From NCBI GenBank assembly GCA_014058105.1, contig JACGCM010000310.1, positions 310,001-374,000 on the forward strand: 64,000 nucleotides of DNA. The letters run 5' to 3'. Below are positions 1-11,455 of the stretch, piece after piece. The DNA is from Kingdonia uniflora (taxonomy: Eukaryota > Streptophyta > Magnoliopsida > Ranunculales > Circaeasteraceae). Within the stretch, counting starts at the first letter, position 1; each line of letters begins with the position of its first letter. The notes under the pieces are model-generated. The model saw only the letters and a program-made list of their open reading frames with translations, was not told the origin of the DNA and searched no databases. A program made the position numbers and the translations under genes.

Positions 1-384
1 TACGTACCACCAAAGGCTAAGCAAACTTGAAAAGAATCACCCAAGCAAGTTGTCTAAAACTGCCATTTAATATAAGGACTAACAGGCAGCATGTGATAAA
101 TAAATGGAGTTTAAAATTTAATTTTGTTTGAAGATGTCCACTTAAAAACAAGAAAACCTTTCTTTGAAGATGTCCACTTAACAACCCGTAAATTAGAAAC
201 ACAATTATTTTCTATTCTAGTTTTTTTTTTAAAGAAAATTAGATACACTTAAAATAGCATTACCGACAACTATACTACAACTTATTATACAAAAAAATAA
301 AAATAACATAAAAGAAGGAATAATCGGCTTAAAATAGCATCTCAATAAAAGACACCTTAGTCCCCGGCAACGGCGCCAAAAACT
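1..384 (-). mobile_element. 5' leader of a minus-strand Athila element, cut by the window edge
   Basis: On the minus strand the sequence just outside the LTR at 385 carries a primer-binding site, so this stretch is the start of an element's internal region and not host DNA. After the binding site it reads like the leader of Athila-1 downstream of 17684: both continue from the GGGGACT end of the binding site into a similar CTTTTATT stretch. The rest of the element (gag, pol, 3' LTR) must lie left of base 1. No coding region is visible here; the short ORFs are not convincing. Confidence 0.75.
361..378 (-). promoter_or_regulatory. Primer-binding site complementary to tRNA-Asp(GTC)
   Basis: The plus strand reads TCCCCGGCAACGGCGCCA, the 3' end of plant tRNA-Asp(GTC) including CCA-proximal bases. 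On the minus strand this is TGGCGCCGTTGCCGGGGA, the priming site for minus-strand DNA synthesis. It lies 6 bases from the LTR end, the normal spacing. tRNA-Asp priming is typical of the Athila lineage. Confidence 0.85.
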
Positions 385-1402
385 TGATCAATTATAAACC
401 GACAACTTAAAAGACCCGCAAGTGCACGGTGTACCATTAAGTACAAGGGTAAGCGGGGTCGTATCCCAAGAGACTTGTGGTGCAAATTATACTTGGAGTT
501 ACTAGTTTTATCCAATTACAACGTGTTTGTGTAGGTTTTGAAATAAAAAGAAGAACGAAACAAATTACAAGATAAATTAAAGTGGAAACCAAGGCATCGA
601 TTCCACTCCACTCTTTAAAACCCTTAAATAGCATAAATAATTAAAGTAAATTATGAGTTACCGTATCGCATATCTTTGGTCGGGCATATGCAATACATCA
701 AAAAATATAAGAGATTTATTAATTGGGAACTACCCATAGACCAACTTACTCAACCATGGTCCGGTTGATAAGTATGGATTATGTTCTCTTCTCCATGATC
801 CTAACCTATCTTGTTATGGTCCAAAAAGATGGTTATAAAGATTTATTATTCCTCCTAATCCTAACTATGGTCAAGCATAGAACGAAGGAATACAAATATG
901 CAAAATTTTAGGATAAAGAGAAGGTAATTACTCTAACTATTACTACGATAAAATTAAAAGACAAGATCAAGAGAAAGAATAAGATTTATTGCGATGAACT
1001 TTGATTTACACTCTCCAAGATCCTCTCATGGGTAGGATTCCCCTCCTATTTATAGAGTATAGGAAGGAAGGGTTTACAAAATATTACCATTAATATAAAA
1101 TCCCCTAAACAATGCCTAAAATCATGCATATATATTACAACTCATGAAAATAGTATCTATATCTAATTCTATTCAATGGGCTTCGATGTATGGGCCTTTG
1201 GTTGACAATTTCAAATAAGAATTATTGTTGGAGTGCATCACCCTTGTTCTTCGTTAAAAACCGGTAAAATATACGACTTATTTATCATGTGACCGATTTC
1301 TGTAAGTACAAACAAAAGTACTATTAGTGCCACATTTATTTAATAAATGACTAGGTAGATATAAATTTAGGAGTTGTACACGTAAATATTACATGTCTAT
1401 CA
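385..1402 (-). repeat. Athila-family LTR (5' LTR, minus strand)
   Basis: Reverse-complement copy of the LTRs at 16546-17659, 26244-27358 and 53312-54389. It starts with TGATCAAT and ends with TATCA on the plus strand, giving the TG...CA ends. At about 1018 bp it is shorter than the about 1115 bp of the other full copies, so it has small internal deletions. The primer-binding site outside its left end makes it the 5' LTR. The five bases after it, GGAAG at 1403-1407, should be one half of a target duplication whose partner lies outside the window. Confidence 0.85.
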
Positions 1403-1540
1403 GGAAGTCAATGTTCGCGTAATCAAAACCCACTGCCACCGGAAAGATGACCTATCAGAGACCGATTAGGACCTGAAGGACATGGAGACTTTGATCCACA
1501 GATTGTAACCGTAACAATTCCTCTACTATAATTTATTACA

Positions 1541-2593
1541 TTGGGTGACCTAAACAATAGAATCCAAGTTATAAACTCTGACATCCCAGGTCGAAGATCT
1601 ACTCTTGATAGAATTAAAACAAATCTCATATCTCCTCATCTTGAAGTTATGCCCATTTCGGATAATTTCTATATGCCAAAAATTATTCAGTATGCAGGCC
1701 TCACTGACCCTCTCACCCACGGCTGACACTTCAAAGACGCAGTTGGATTATACTCTAAACTCGACCACATGTTATACCAATTATTCAACATGAGCCTAAA
1801 AGTGGAACCGTTCAGATGGTTTCATACTATCCCCGAAGGCTCAATCACTACATTCAACCAATTGCAGCGCCTCTTCGAGTAAAATTATGCTCATGCTAAA
1901 GAGCAAGAGATAACTACAGATTCTTTATTTTTCGTCGTGTAGGGAGTAAAAGAAACACTAGCAAGATTTTATAAGTAATTCTTACAGGAAACCCAAAAGA
2001 TTGGGAACTCAGATCCTAAGATTAGCATTCCTGCATTCACATCAGCTCTGCATATCAAGTTTAAAGTTCAAGAAAAACTTACCTTGTACAAGCCCAGAAT
2101 GGTGACAGAGATGATTGATGTTGTTAATAACTACATCGAATTAGAGCGATCCAAGAAAGATAAGATGAAGAGCTCCTCTGCCATCCAGTCTCGTGAAATA
2201 TTTACATCTCAACCCCAAAAATCAACCAATAATGAAGTACCCAAACAATGCGAAAGAAATATCGACAATGCAAGAAGAAGAGACAGAAGGACAAACAGAC
2301 CTGTCCCAGTTCTACCTCCTATGACAACCACTCTCTCCGCTATCTTACCAACAATAAAGAGAGATGAGTTCTATCGGGCAGCACAAGAAATTCCTGATAT
2401 CCCGAATAAGCCTTTGTGTCAGTATCACAACGTGCATAGTCACGAAATTGACACCTGCTACTCTCTCATTCAAATCTTTTATTACATTCTATTAGCTGGA
2501 AGACTTCATAATTATGCAGTTGACATTCAAAGTTCCTCGAAGAAGAAACTTAAAACAAAGACGTTATCACCATCTTTACATGATCGAGATTGA
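1541..2593 (+). pseudogene. gag: Tat-1 gag, frameshifted
   Basis: Gag is the structural protein that forms the virus-like particle. The translated frames carry a Tat-type gag: a conserved WFHTIPEGSITTFNQLQRLF block near 1830-1880, a helical region (EMIDVVNNYIELER, 2109-2150) and a C-terminal CQYHNVHSHEIDTC knuckle-like block near 2415-2460. That block corresponds to the C-YH...GH...C motif usual in Tat gags. The reading frame is broken by several stops (for example about 1725, 1880, 1940 and 1975) and the visible parts lie in different frames. The 169-codon stretch at 2084-2593 is the longest open part. Confidence 0.75.
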
Positions 2594-2770
2594 AAAAGGA
2601 AAGAAAAGAAAACAAGACGATCAAATTACATCTTGCTACAAAATGATATCCTCAGACAAGTCAGCAAAGCTTCTCCCAGCTTGAGCAAATTAAAGCGTTC
2701 GTACCATATTACCTTCTAGGACTGTGACACCAGCCATGTCAAGTACCCTCATGATAACCCTCTGGTCATT

Positions 2771-5700
2771 ATGCTTAAAGTAGGAAGAGACTACCTAGAC
2801 ACGCTTCTCGTCGATACAGGATGTGCCATAGATGTTCTATTCAGAAGGGCAATTAATGTTTCTGGATATAAAGACTCAGTGAAAGCTTCGACAACCACCA
2901 TCGCAGGTTTCAACGGTTCAAAAGAATTAGTTACAGGAGAAATCATCCTGCCAGTTCAAGTGGGATCATAAACCACTTTCATTAAATTTATGATCATCGA
3001 TGCTGAGTTCAAATATTTAGGAATTTTAGGGCAGAGTTGTCTACATTCGCTCAAGGCAGTACCTTCGACATATCATCTAGCATTAAGATTTCCCACAGAT
3101 TACGAAGATTACAAAATCAAAAGTAGCCAAGCAGTTGTACGTATGTACAAGAATACGATAACCAACTCTCACACGGTGAAACTTCTAAAAGCATAGCAAC
3201 TACAACAAGAAGCACAACCTACATTCAAGCAGCATGATACTGAGATAGTCAATTTTATTGAGTTCGATGGGCCTGGGTGTAACAGCTTCATTGGCTCCAA
3301 GCTATCATCTGATGAAACAGAAACCATGATTTCGCTCCTAAAGAAAAATGTCAACATCTATACAAGGTATTTCCAAGAGATACCCGGTATTAATCCTCCG
3401 ATAACATGCCACAAGCTTAACCACCTTCCATACATTAAAGAAGCTATACAGAAGCGTCGAAATCTAGTTCCCCGCCATCGCGATGCCGTAAATGAAGAAA
3501 TTGACAAACTCTTTCGTGTAGGACTTATTAGGGAAGCAAAATATCCAAAATGGGATTCTAGCATCGTAGCGGTCCCAAAGAAGAATGGAAAGATCAAAGT
3601 CTATGCTGATTTTACTGAACCCAACAAGTTCACCCCAAAAGATAACTTTCCTCTCCCACAGATCCCACAACTCCTCGACTCTATAGCAAGGCACAAACTT
3701 CTTTCAATGATGGATGCAGCCTCCGGCTACAATCAGGTTCCTCTCACCGAAGAAGACCAGGAAAAAATAATATTTGTCACAGAAAGAGGTCTCTACTGTT
3801 ACACAGTTATTCCATTTGGATTAAAAAAATACAGTAGCTACTTACCAATGACTTGTCACTAATGTTTAAAGATCATTTAGGCAGCATCATGGAGGTATAC
3901 ATCGATGATATAATCTGAAAAAGCTAGAAGCGTGGTAATCACTGTAATGACCTCCAAATCATCTTCGATATCCTTTTTAACTACCAGATGAAACTCAACC
4001 CAGAAAAATAAATTTATGGGATACATGGTTTGTAAAAGGGGAATCAAAATTGATCCAGCACAAATCAAGGCACTCAGGGTAATTCCATCTCCTCGAACCA
4101 AAAAATATATACAGAAATTTGCAGTCAAGATTGCAGCTCTTCACAGGTTCATCTCCAACTCATCTGATCGATGCAAACTTCTTTACCTTCTTCTTCATAG
4201 AAATTCAACTCTTAACCCAAGGAAATTGCGTGGACTCCTGATTGTGAATTGGCTTTTTAAAATCTTAAATGATATTTGGGGCGTCCTCCTATAATGAGTA
4301 CTCCAGTTGATGAAAAAATACTGACAATGTACTTACTAGCAACTAATGATTCTATTGGCTTTGTCCATATTCTAGATGACAAAAATGTAGAAAAACTAGT
4401 CTACTTCATCAACAAAACTCTCATGTTAGCTGAGTACAATGACCGAAAAATAACTACTCGCCTTGATTTATAGCTCTCAGGAACTTTCACCATATTTTTA
4501 AGCTCTTCCAACCAAAATCATTTCCAAATATACTCTCAAAATTGTCCACTCTAAAAAAGAAAAATCTTGGAGAGTGCAACAATGGTCTGTATTCCTCAGC
4601 GAATATGATATCTCCTTCGAGCCTCAAATATCTATTAAAGGACAAGCAGTAGTTAATTTCTTTGCAGATTTTCCAGTCGAAGACCCCGATTGGGAAGAAC
4701 TCGAATAAGTATTGACTGATGATTCAATTATAGAGCCAGGCGTATGGTCACAAAGCATAGGATGGAGACTCTTTATAAATGGATTTGCTGAATCGCGAGG
4801 ATCACGAATAGGCATCGTCCTCTTGCACCTTCTAATCATCACATTGAGAAGGCTACTAAACTCAAGTTCTATGCCACCAATAATGAAACAGAATATGAAG
4901 TTATCCTTCATGGACTGGATCTTGCTATAATACTAGGGGCGGAAGAAATAGCTATATACGTCGACTCCTTACTCGTCGCCAATCATTACAACATGACCTT
5001 CAAGACATGAAGCAAGATGGTTGATTACGCAGCCTTGGTTGAAGAAAAAATGAGTAAATTCAAATTATCAACAATCTCTTACCTCCCTTGAGCCAAAAAT
5101 TGCCACGCTGATGCGTTAGTATACATTGCTGCAATGCTCGAAGACAGTAAAAAGAGAACTTTGAACATCGAAGTACTCAAAAATTCCAGTCTCGATATTA
5201 GTTCTACCATGCAAATTACTGTTACTGAAGATAAAGATGAACACGATTGGAGAAGATCTTTCTATGCATACCTCAATTCCAATATCCTCCCAAGTAACAT
5301 AGAAGAAACCCAATCACTCTTGGCCAAATACCCCAGATTCACAGTTCATGATAAAATCCTCTATCTCATTACAGGAGGAGGACCTTTTATTGAATGCATC
5401 TCCCAGAAACAGACCCAAATTAAAATCAAAGAACTTTATAAAGGAATCTACGCAGCTCAAATTTCAAAAAGATTATTGGCCTAGCGGGCATTCACTCAAG
5501 GGTTATATTGGTCGAAGATACGACATGACTTTGAAAAATTTATTCGCAGGTGCTACAAATGCCAAATCCATGCTCAGGACATCAATAGCCCAATACTTTA
5601 CTAGCACATAAACAATGTCCTCTGGCCATTTAAAAGATGGGGGATCGACATCATTGGCTCTTTCCACCCAGCATCGAGAATTCGTAAATTCATTTTTGTG

Positions 5701-6480
5701 GCCACAAACTACTTTACCAAATGGGTCGAGGTAGTTCCTTTATGTCACACTGACATAAATGAAGTCATCAAGTTTCTTTAGGAGCACATCATAACCAGAT
5801 CTGGCTACCCGCGCATGATACGGTCTAACAATGGTAAATAATTCATCAGCAGAAAAGTTCTTAGTTTCCTCGACAAATACAAAATTCAACTGTCTACTTT
5901 TCCACCATACTACCCTCAAGGTAACGGATAAGCTGAAGCTATCAACAAAAGCATCAAATCAGGAGTACGCAAATGGCTCAATGAGAAGAAAGGCAAATGG
6001 GTCGATGAATTACTAAGTGCTCTCTAGGCATATCGGGCAACTCCTCAAACATCCACTGGTTGTACTACATTCATGATGGCCTTCGGCACTGAAGCAGTCA
6101 TACCCTCAGACTTCGATATACCAAGAGGTCAAAGAAAAATCACAGATGAAGGCAATGAGCTAGAACTCCTCTACAACCTCAACTGGATTGAAAAACCCTG
6201 AGACAAAACCATTGTAAACTTAGGATGGTACCATGACACACTCAAGAATGCTTACAACAAAAAAGTTTGAAAGAAAAAATTTACCATTGGAGACCTTGTC
6301 CTTCGACGGATCAAGGATAACACTCGATCTAAAAATTCAGAAAATTTGTCAAAAAATTGGGAAGGGTCATATATTGTCAGTGACAAAACTGATTGTGGGA
6401 CTTACTGGTTAATGACTGAAGATGAAATATAGCCCGAATATCCATGAAATAAAGCACAAATGAAAATATTTTACAAATGA
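2771..6480 (+). pseudogene. pol: Tat-1 pol: protease, RT, RNase H, integrase (decayed)
   Basis: Protease: LLVDTGCAIDVLF near 2805-2845 is the aspartic protease site. RT: GLIREAKYPKWDSSIVAVPK and MMDAASGYNQVPLTEEDQ at about 3510-3760, then VYIDDII near 3895 (the Y-x-DD box). A one-base shift near 3830 separates these. A second RNase H follows (WRLFINGFAE near 4765), in which the usual catalytic Asp of the V-D-G motif is Asn. Integrase runs from about 5550: CYKCQIHAQD zinc-finger end, NYFTKWVEVVPL, then IRSNNGK where R-x-D-N-G is expected, so a catalytic Asp is lost. The conserved TGCTTFMMAFGTEAV block lies near 6058-6100. The C-terminal end is near 6450-6480. Numerous TAG/TAA codons interrupt it. 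It is an inactive copy. Confidence 0.85.
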
Positions 6481-7112
6481 AAACTGTAACCGTATTCTGC
6501 CAATTCCAATACAGCTATCTTTACTTTCAATTACATCTTTACTATCTTAACATTCAATTACATCTTTACTATCTTTACATTTATCTTTACTATCTTTACT
6601 TAGTCTCAATACATACTTGATAGGTATGCATAACAACTAACAATCATCCTTACTATCTTTACTTAGTCTCGATACATACTTGATTAGTATGCATCAAAAC
6701 TAACATTTATCTCTTCGGCAAACACAATCCAATTACAGGATAATCTCGTTTGCGCTCTTTACTTACTGAACAAAACATATCATGTTTTGTTCTTATCAAT
6801 CAAACCCAGATATCCCATTGTGGAATAATATTTGGTACTTTTTTCAGATACTTGCCATTATATGGCCATCTTTCAATCAACACGAATACTTACTTCAAAG
6901 CAACACGCTGCTACTATCTATAGTCACACTATCAATCTTGTCGAATATCAACACTTCGCATACATTTAACAAAAATTATGCATCAATTACTTTCAACAAA
7001 TTCTTCGATAAAAATAAACAGCAACATTCAAAAAACATAGTAAAATATTGTTTCGGTCCCATCGACCATTTTTACATCTTTTATCACACGGAAAAACTTT
7101 TTCAACCATCAT
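6481..7112 (+). repeat. Tat-1 3'UTR with short tandem repeats
   Basis: Noncoding stretch between pol and the antisense ORF. CTATCTTTACTTAGTCTC followed by ATACATACTTGAT occurs at about 6595 and again 63 bases later (TAGTCTC at 6601 and 6664). Shorter ACATCTTTACTATCTT units repeat at 6525-6600. Tandem repeats at this place are typical of Tat elements. The remainder (6720-7112) shows no supported feature. Confidence 0.6.
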
Positions 7113-8293
7113 TTACTCTGCAGGGGGAGATACTACATCATCAACCTTCACAAATCCACCTGGAGTAAGATCATCCAATATTTGCCCGAGACAAAGGCCC
7201 TCAGAAATCATCATCACCGGATCCTCCACAACCTCTATCCCATAAAGAGCCTCAAGGTCTTCAGGAACTTCATCTTCCACTTCTGAATCAACAAGCTCCA
7301 AGTTCCCAGCAACAACCAATCCTTTATAAAAATATCTCCTCTCCTCCACCGTATCGTACTGCTCTACATATTTGGCATTCACCTTCTTACACGCTTCCAA
7401 ACTATCTCGCATAAGTTCAGCCCTCACCTCCCCCATAACTTTTCCATATTCCACCTCCGTCACCCTTCGAGCAGCGTTGACCTTCCCCCGCACATCATTC
7501 TCAAAGTTTAATCTCAACAAATCCAAAGCCTCCTTTTTATCTTTCGTGAGGCCAACCCTAATCTCCTCGACCTATTTATCCCAAGCTTTCTTCACATCAC
7601 AAAGGGCAACCTTCTTTGCCTTCCCAGCATCCAACTTGTACCTATTCAACCTCACCTCCAGCTTCTTCTCCTCGATCAGATCTTCTTTCTCCTTTACCAG
7701 ATCTTTCCCAATATTCTTGTAAGCAACCAGCTAATTTGCCAAAGTACCAACACCGACAATGCAACCTTTGGCCTCTGTCCACAACTTCTTGATCTGTATT
7801 ATATTCATAATATGAGTATTTGAATGAGGCACCAAATTCTTTAACCGAATTAAAGCAGAAAAATTTCTCACCTTCAACATGTTTCGGTGGCCCTCACTAA
7901 GAAAAGTGATAGTAAATTTTGACAAACCAAAATATTTCTATTTCACAGTACAACGTTTATTCAATCATTATAATACCCTATTTTACAAATTAAACGTCTT
8001 CAGCAATTCTGGGTAGCAGCAACATCCTCCTCTCTAGCCAACAATTTAGCATAAATATACAAACTACCTACACACTCTGGAGGACTCAAAAATTCAAGTG
8101 GACAATGAAACTGAAAATCCTCTTTTGCACCTTTCACCTCTACCTCGCTCATCCCTTCATAATTATGTTCCACTCGAACTTCCACTTAAAAATTGATGCA
8201 CCAGTTTTCGAAGTATCGCCTCACCATTTTACAATACTTCCCCTGAAGGTGATTAAAGTGCTCTTTGCGTGCTAGCGCCCTGGTCTTCACCAT
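7113..8293 (-). pseudogene. Tat-1 antisense ORF (coiled-coil, acidic C-terminus)
   Basis: Reads against pol, between pol and the 3' LTR. It starts with ATG at 8293 (MVKTRALARKEHF...). A conserved RYFEN...Y-x2-M-x2-EV-x2-A-x2-DF pattern at about 8070-8225 is shared with the ORF at 30994-31290 of Tat-2. Then come a charged, probably coiled-coil region (7530-7730) and the open 137-codon C-terminal part (7113-7526), rich in Glu/Asp (DSEVEDEVPEDLEALYG). In-frame stops occur near 8188, after AATQNC at about 8000, near 7730 and near 7572. Antisense ORFs here are known in Tat relatives (Grande gene23 and others), but their function is not established. The plus-strand 116-codon ORF at 7372-7722 is its shadow. 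Confidence 0.65.
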
Positions 8294-9371
8294 TTCCTTC
8301 ACATATAATCTTAATTTTTCCATGTACACAAGGTACTTATAGTACAACAAAGTCGCAAGTCAATCCCATCCCAAATATATTTCTCATTGGAACTAAACGC
8401 GACCAGTCAAATCAATCATTCAATTCACGTTGGAACTCTACACTTTTATAGTCAAAATCAACCCTCCTAGGAAATCGTTTCCGGCCCCGCACAGTTAGCA
8501 AACTGTAATTCGAGATCTATTAAACTCGATATTCATATACATGCAACACAATCAACCCCGACATCAAATAATTCGTTTACTTATATATTTTTACTTCAAG
8601 ATCATCTTCTACAAACACAATACAAAATCAAGAAGAACTTTATCATTAGGCCACTCTGTTACATTTTATATTTGACAATTTACACCTTCGATTACATTCT
8701 ATTAGGCAACGTTTATAATCTATTATTTGACATAAAAGACTCAAAGCTATGTGCTTCTTTTCACCATAATCTGACATTTCTTCTGGCAAAATGGGTAATA
8801 ATATCCTAAGAAACTCAATAAATCTCAGGTCATGGAACTTCTAAACAGAGCTACCTGTGTGGAAAGGCAGCAGCAAGAAATTTTAGAAGTTCTTTGGGTT
8901 AACCAGATCCACAGAATGCCAAACCAGCCTTCGCATCATCATCTTTATTATGGGAAATAACCACTTCTTTGAACATTTGATGAACTCCACAACCTTCTGC
9001 AATAGCAACTGAGACTAGTTCCAATGGATACACCGCGTATAAACGCTCTCTACCTCAACCTTCCTTAATTCTCCCAACTATCATAACCACCAGTTCCAGA
9101 TTAAACAATAACAGAGACTTATCACCAAACTTTACCTTTATATAGTCGTCACCATTACCGTCTATACCCTCTAGCTACTTTCTATGCCACCTCCCGAAAA
9201 TTTTGAAGTCCAATGTTCTGCATTAAATGCTCATCGGGAAACATAACCAGATTCACTTGACTTTAACCTCAGAAATGACATAATAAAGACTTGTGCGACA
9301 TTCGATAACCTCTTCAGCTTCCAATATCTTCTCGACACAACTATAAGTACTTATGTCGAGAATGGGGCGAT
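8294..9371 (+). other. Tat-1 3' noncoding region and polypurine tract
   Basis: No convincing gene. The last bases, GAGAATGGGGCGAT (9358-9371), form a purine-rich tract directly before the LTR and are the likely plus-strand priming site. The equivalent position of the other Tat LTRs in the window has a similar GGCGA motif, which supports the boundary. Confidence 0.55.
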
Positions 9372-9830
9372 TGTAGTAGCATATTTTCCAGGTTCGACAA
9401 GTATAAGCTAACATAACATAGTCGAAGATAGCTCCGCATTCGAGAAGATGCCACGTTTGTAACTACAAGTTCTCGACCTACTTAAAGTAGCCATTGTGTT
9501 TGGTCAAGAAAGAGTTGTTGGAGATCCACGAAGTTCGCCCACTACCCTAGAAATAGGAAACTATTTTTCTTTTTATAAACTGCATGTATCTACTATAAAT
9601 ACAGGCAGGGAATAGATTATTCAGATCCACAACCTTACTATTCATTCATTATTACTTTACTATCACACAACAAACTGTAATAACTAACAACCTATTGGAT
9701 TTTATATCGAAATCTTTCTCGAGGTTGTGGTTTTTCTCAGCCTTTACTGAGCTTTCACGTAAAATCTTATTCGTTTAAGCTTGTTATTGCACCATCCTTA
9801 CTAAAAGTATTGGTGAAGATTATCCTCCCA
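9372..9830 (+). repeat. Tat-1 3' LTR
   Basis: Begins TGTAGTAGC right after the polypurine tract. It contains CTATAAATACAGG (about 9594-9606) as a TATA box, followed by an R/U5-like leader, and ends near TCCTCCCA at 9830. Beyond it the sequence becomes similar to the flank of the second F-box copy, so the element boundary lies within a few bases of 9830. No second LTR is in the window. The short length (about 459 bp) and the end position are inferred. Confidence 0.6.
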
Positions 9831-10404
9831 GAAAAAATAAGTCATTGCAATGTTGTAACCTTTAACCTAAACATGATTTATGTTGCCCTTTAGAATACAT
9901 ATATCTAATCTCAAGTCATCAAACATATCAATAATGCATAAGCAACCACCATGCATACGTAAATCCAACATAAGTCCAGGATCTCGTAATAAGAATAATA
10001 TATCCTCCCTACTCTTTTAACTACTAGATTTTGGGAATGGAAGAAACCCAAATTTCTCCTCCTCAAAGCTAAAAGTGAGTATTGATTTTTTTGAATAACG
10101 AGGTGGAATCATCCAATACACATTTCCATTCAAAGAATAAGATTACGATATGGCCGTAAAAGGTAGTGTCCCAAGACTCCTCCAACTTGCATCGGTTGAA
10201 CCCAACATTATGACCTCAAACTTCATTAGGCCTCCCTTTTAATAGGATATGCTCTCAATATGAGCGCAGTACTTTAAATCTTCTAGTGGTAGAATCAAAC
10301 CCGAATCCTTTAACTTTGAAATAGGATTCCAAAGGATGGTAAGGAATATGCTGAGGGAGAGTTAATACCTCTTGCGTGCTAGGATGAATACTTTCTCCTG
10401 ACAT

Positions 10405-10603
10405 CAGGGCCATCCCTGAGAGTGTGCGACCGCACAGGGACTAACAATAAAAGGGCCAAAAAATAATAATAAAAAAATTGCCCAAGGGTCAGAAGAAAAT
10501 AATAATAATAAATTGTGAATAACATATATGATGAAAACTTTGCTTTCGTTAGGCCCTTTTTGTATTTTTGCACAGGGCCTTAGGGCTACTTGGGCCAACC
10601 CTG
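10405..10603. mobile_element. hAT-type MITE, 199 bp, with 8-bp target duplication
   Basis: Starts CAGGGCCATCCC and ends GGGCCAACCCTG, short inverted termini of the CAGGGCCGGCCC kind. It is flanked on both sides by CCTGACAT (10397-10404 and 10604-10611), a perfect 8-bp duplication as made by hAT transposases. It has no coding capacity. A relative, 267 bp long, is at 60643-60909. It splits the F-box-associated domain of pseudogene copy 1. Confidence 0.9.
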
Positions 10604-10706
10604 CCTGACATCTATAGCAGCGAAACATACTAAACCATTACAAGGAGTTACCTTGGCGTGTGATTTATTTGACGAAACTGTTACGTATTTGATATTGGGC
10701 AGAATA

Positions 10707-11340
10707 AAGGTTTCCTCGAGATCCGAGTGATTGTATTTGGCTTTCCCAAGTATATAATGGAGAGTTAGGTTTTTTAAAAGCCAACTTTAGAGAGATCTTT
10801 TGTAGGAGGAATTCTTGAAAGAGAAACCTCAATTGTTTGTAAAGATTGCAACCTTGGTCTTGGAATAAACTCTCTCTCTATTGTGTATAGATTTAGGCAA
10901 TTGCCGAACTACCTTAAAACCTTGTTGTTAATTGTTGATTAATTATGTATTTTTATTTTCTTGCTTGTGCCATAATCGAATCGATAGGAGTTTGGCTTCC
11001 GCGGAGTGGCTCAACAAGCTATGTTTGCAAACTATGGAACAAGTTAGTCTATGATCCTTACTTTATTGACTTGCACCATAAACTAACCTCCTTCAAACAA
11101 GTCTCTCAAAACTAACCTCCATATTATCGTTCGAACGACTATGAGTCTCGCTCGAAGGACATCGAGCAACCCAAAACAAAAGGTTTCGCTAGATCAATTT
11201 TTAGGCAAAAAATTGAAAGTTGTTTGAACGACTATAAGTCTTATTCGAACGACTTTGAGTCTCCAAACATAAGACTTTAGCTGAATTAGTTTTTAGGCTA
11301 AAAACTGAGTTTCGTTTGATCGACTTTGACCTCAACCCCA
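10707..11340 (+). mobile_element. Unclassified insertion in F-box copy 1, probably LTR-derived
   Basis: Comparison with copy 2 shows that about 630 bp replace about 110 bp of the gene here. The segment has a TATA-like AGTATATAATGG (about 10748) followed by a leader. It also holds a GGCTTCCGCGG motif and a TCGTTCGAACGA motif that recur in the solo LTR at 13643-14189. I infer a related LTR fragment, but I found no clean TG...CA ends or target duplication. Confidence 0.35.
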
Positions 11341-11455
11341 CACACATGAATCATGAGAGGGACTTAACAGGAAGTCTATTGAGTATCTCGATCATGATCC
11401 CGCGGTGGATAACTAACGATATGATGTTGCTCTCATCTTCCTATCTCCTTGTCGT

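Larger units (their letters stand above)
1403..9830 (+). mobile_element. Tat-1: Ty3/gypsy Tat-lineage retrotransposon, 5' end interrupted
   Basis: Decayed element with gag (1541-2593), protease-RT-RNase H-integrase (2771-6480), a 3'UTR with short tandem repeats, a minus-strand ORF (7113-8293), a polypurine tract and a 3' LTR (9372-9830). The RT and integrase sequences and the antisense ORF between pol and the 3' LTR fit the Tat lineage (known in Grande and Retand). The 5' LTR and leader are missing from the window because a minus-strand Athila element was inserted at 1402/1403. Many stops and frameshifts make it non-autonomous. It is itself inserted at the 3' side of F-box pseudogene copy 1. 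Confidence 0.85.
9836..11455 (-). pseudogene. F-box protein pseudogene, copy 1
   Basis: F-box proteins are substrate receptors of SCF ubiquitin ligases. Reading leftward, an F-box motif (IMIEILNRLPVKSLS) lies near 11350-11400, where a TGA replaces a codon. The start codon expected by comparison with copy 2 is ACG. An F-box-associated domain follows: TPCNGLVCFAAID near 10610-10670, then HPSTQEVLTLP and GFGFDSTTRRFKV at about 10270-10395. The body is cut by a hAT-type MITE (10405-10603) and by an unclassified segment (about 10707-11340). The 3' end is bounded by the Tat-1 LTR. It is a tandem paralogue of the copy at 13420-14871 and clearly non-functional. Confidence 0.75.

Noticed and set aside
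7372..7722. 116-codon plus-strand ORF
   Set aside because: It is the complement of the antisense ORF of Tat-1, Ser/Phe-rich as expected of a shadow of a charged coiled-coil; the minus-strand reading is the one conserved in other Tat copies.
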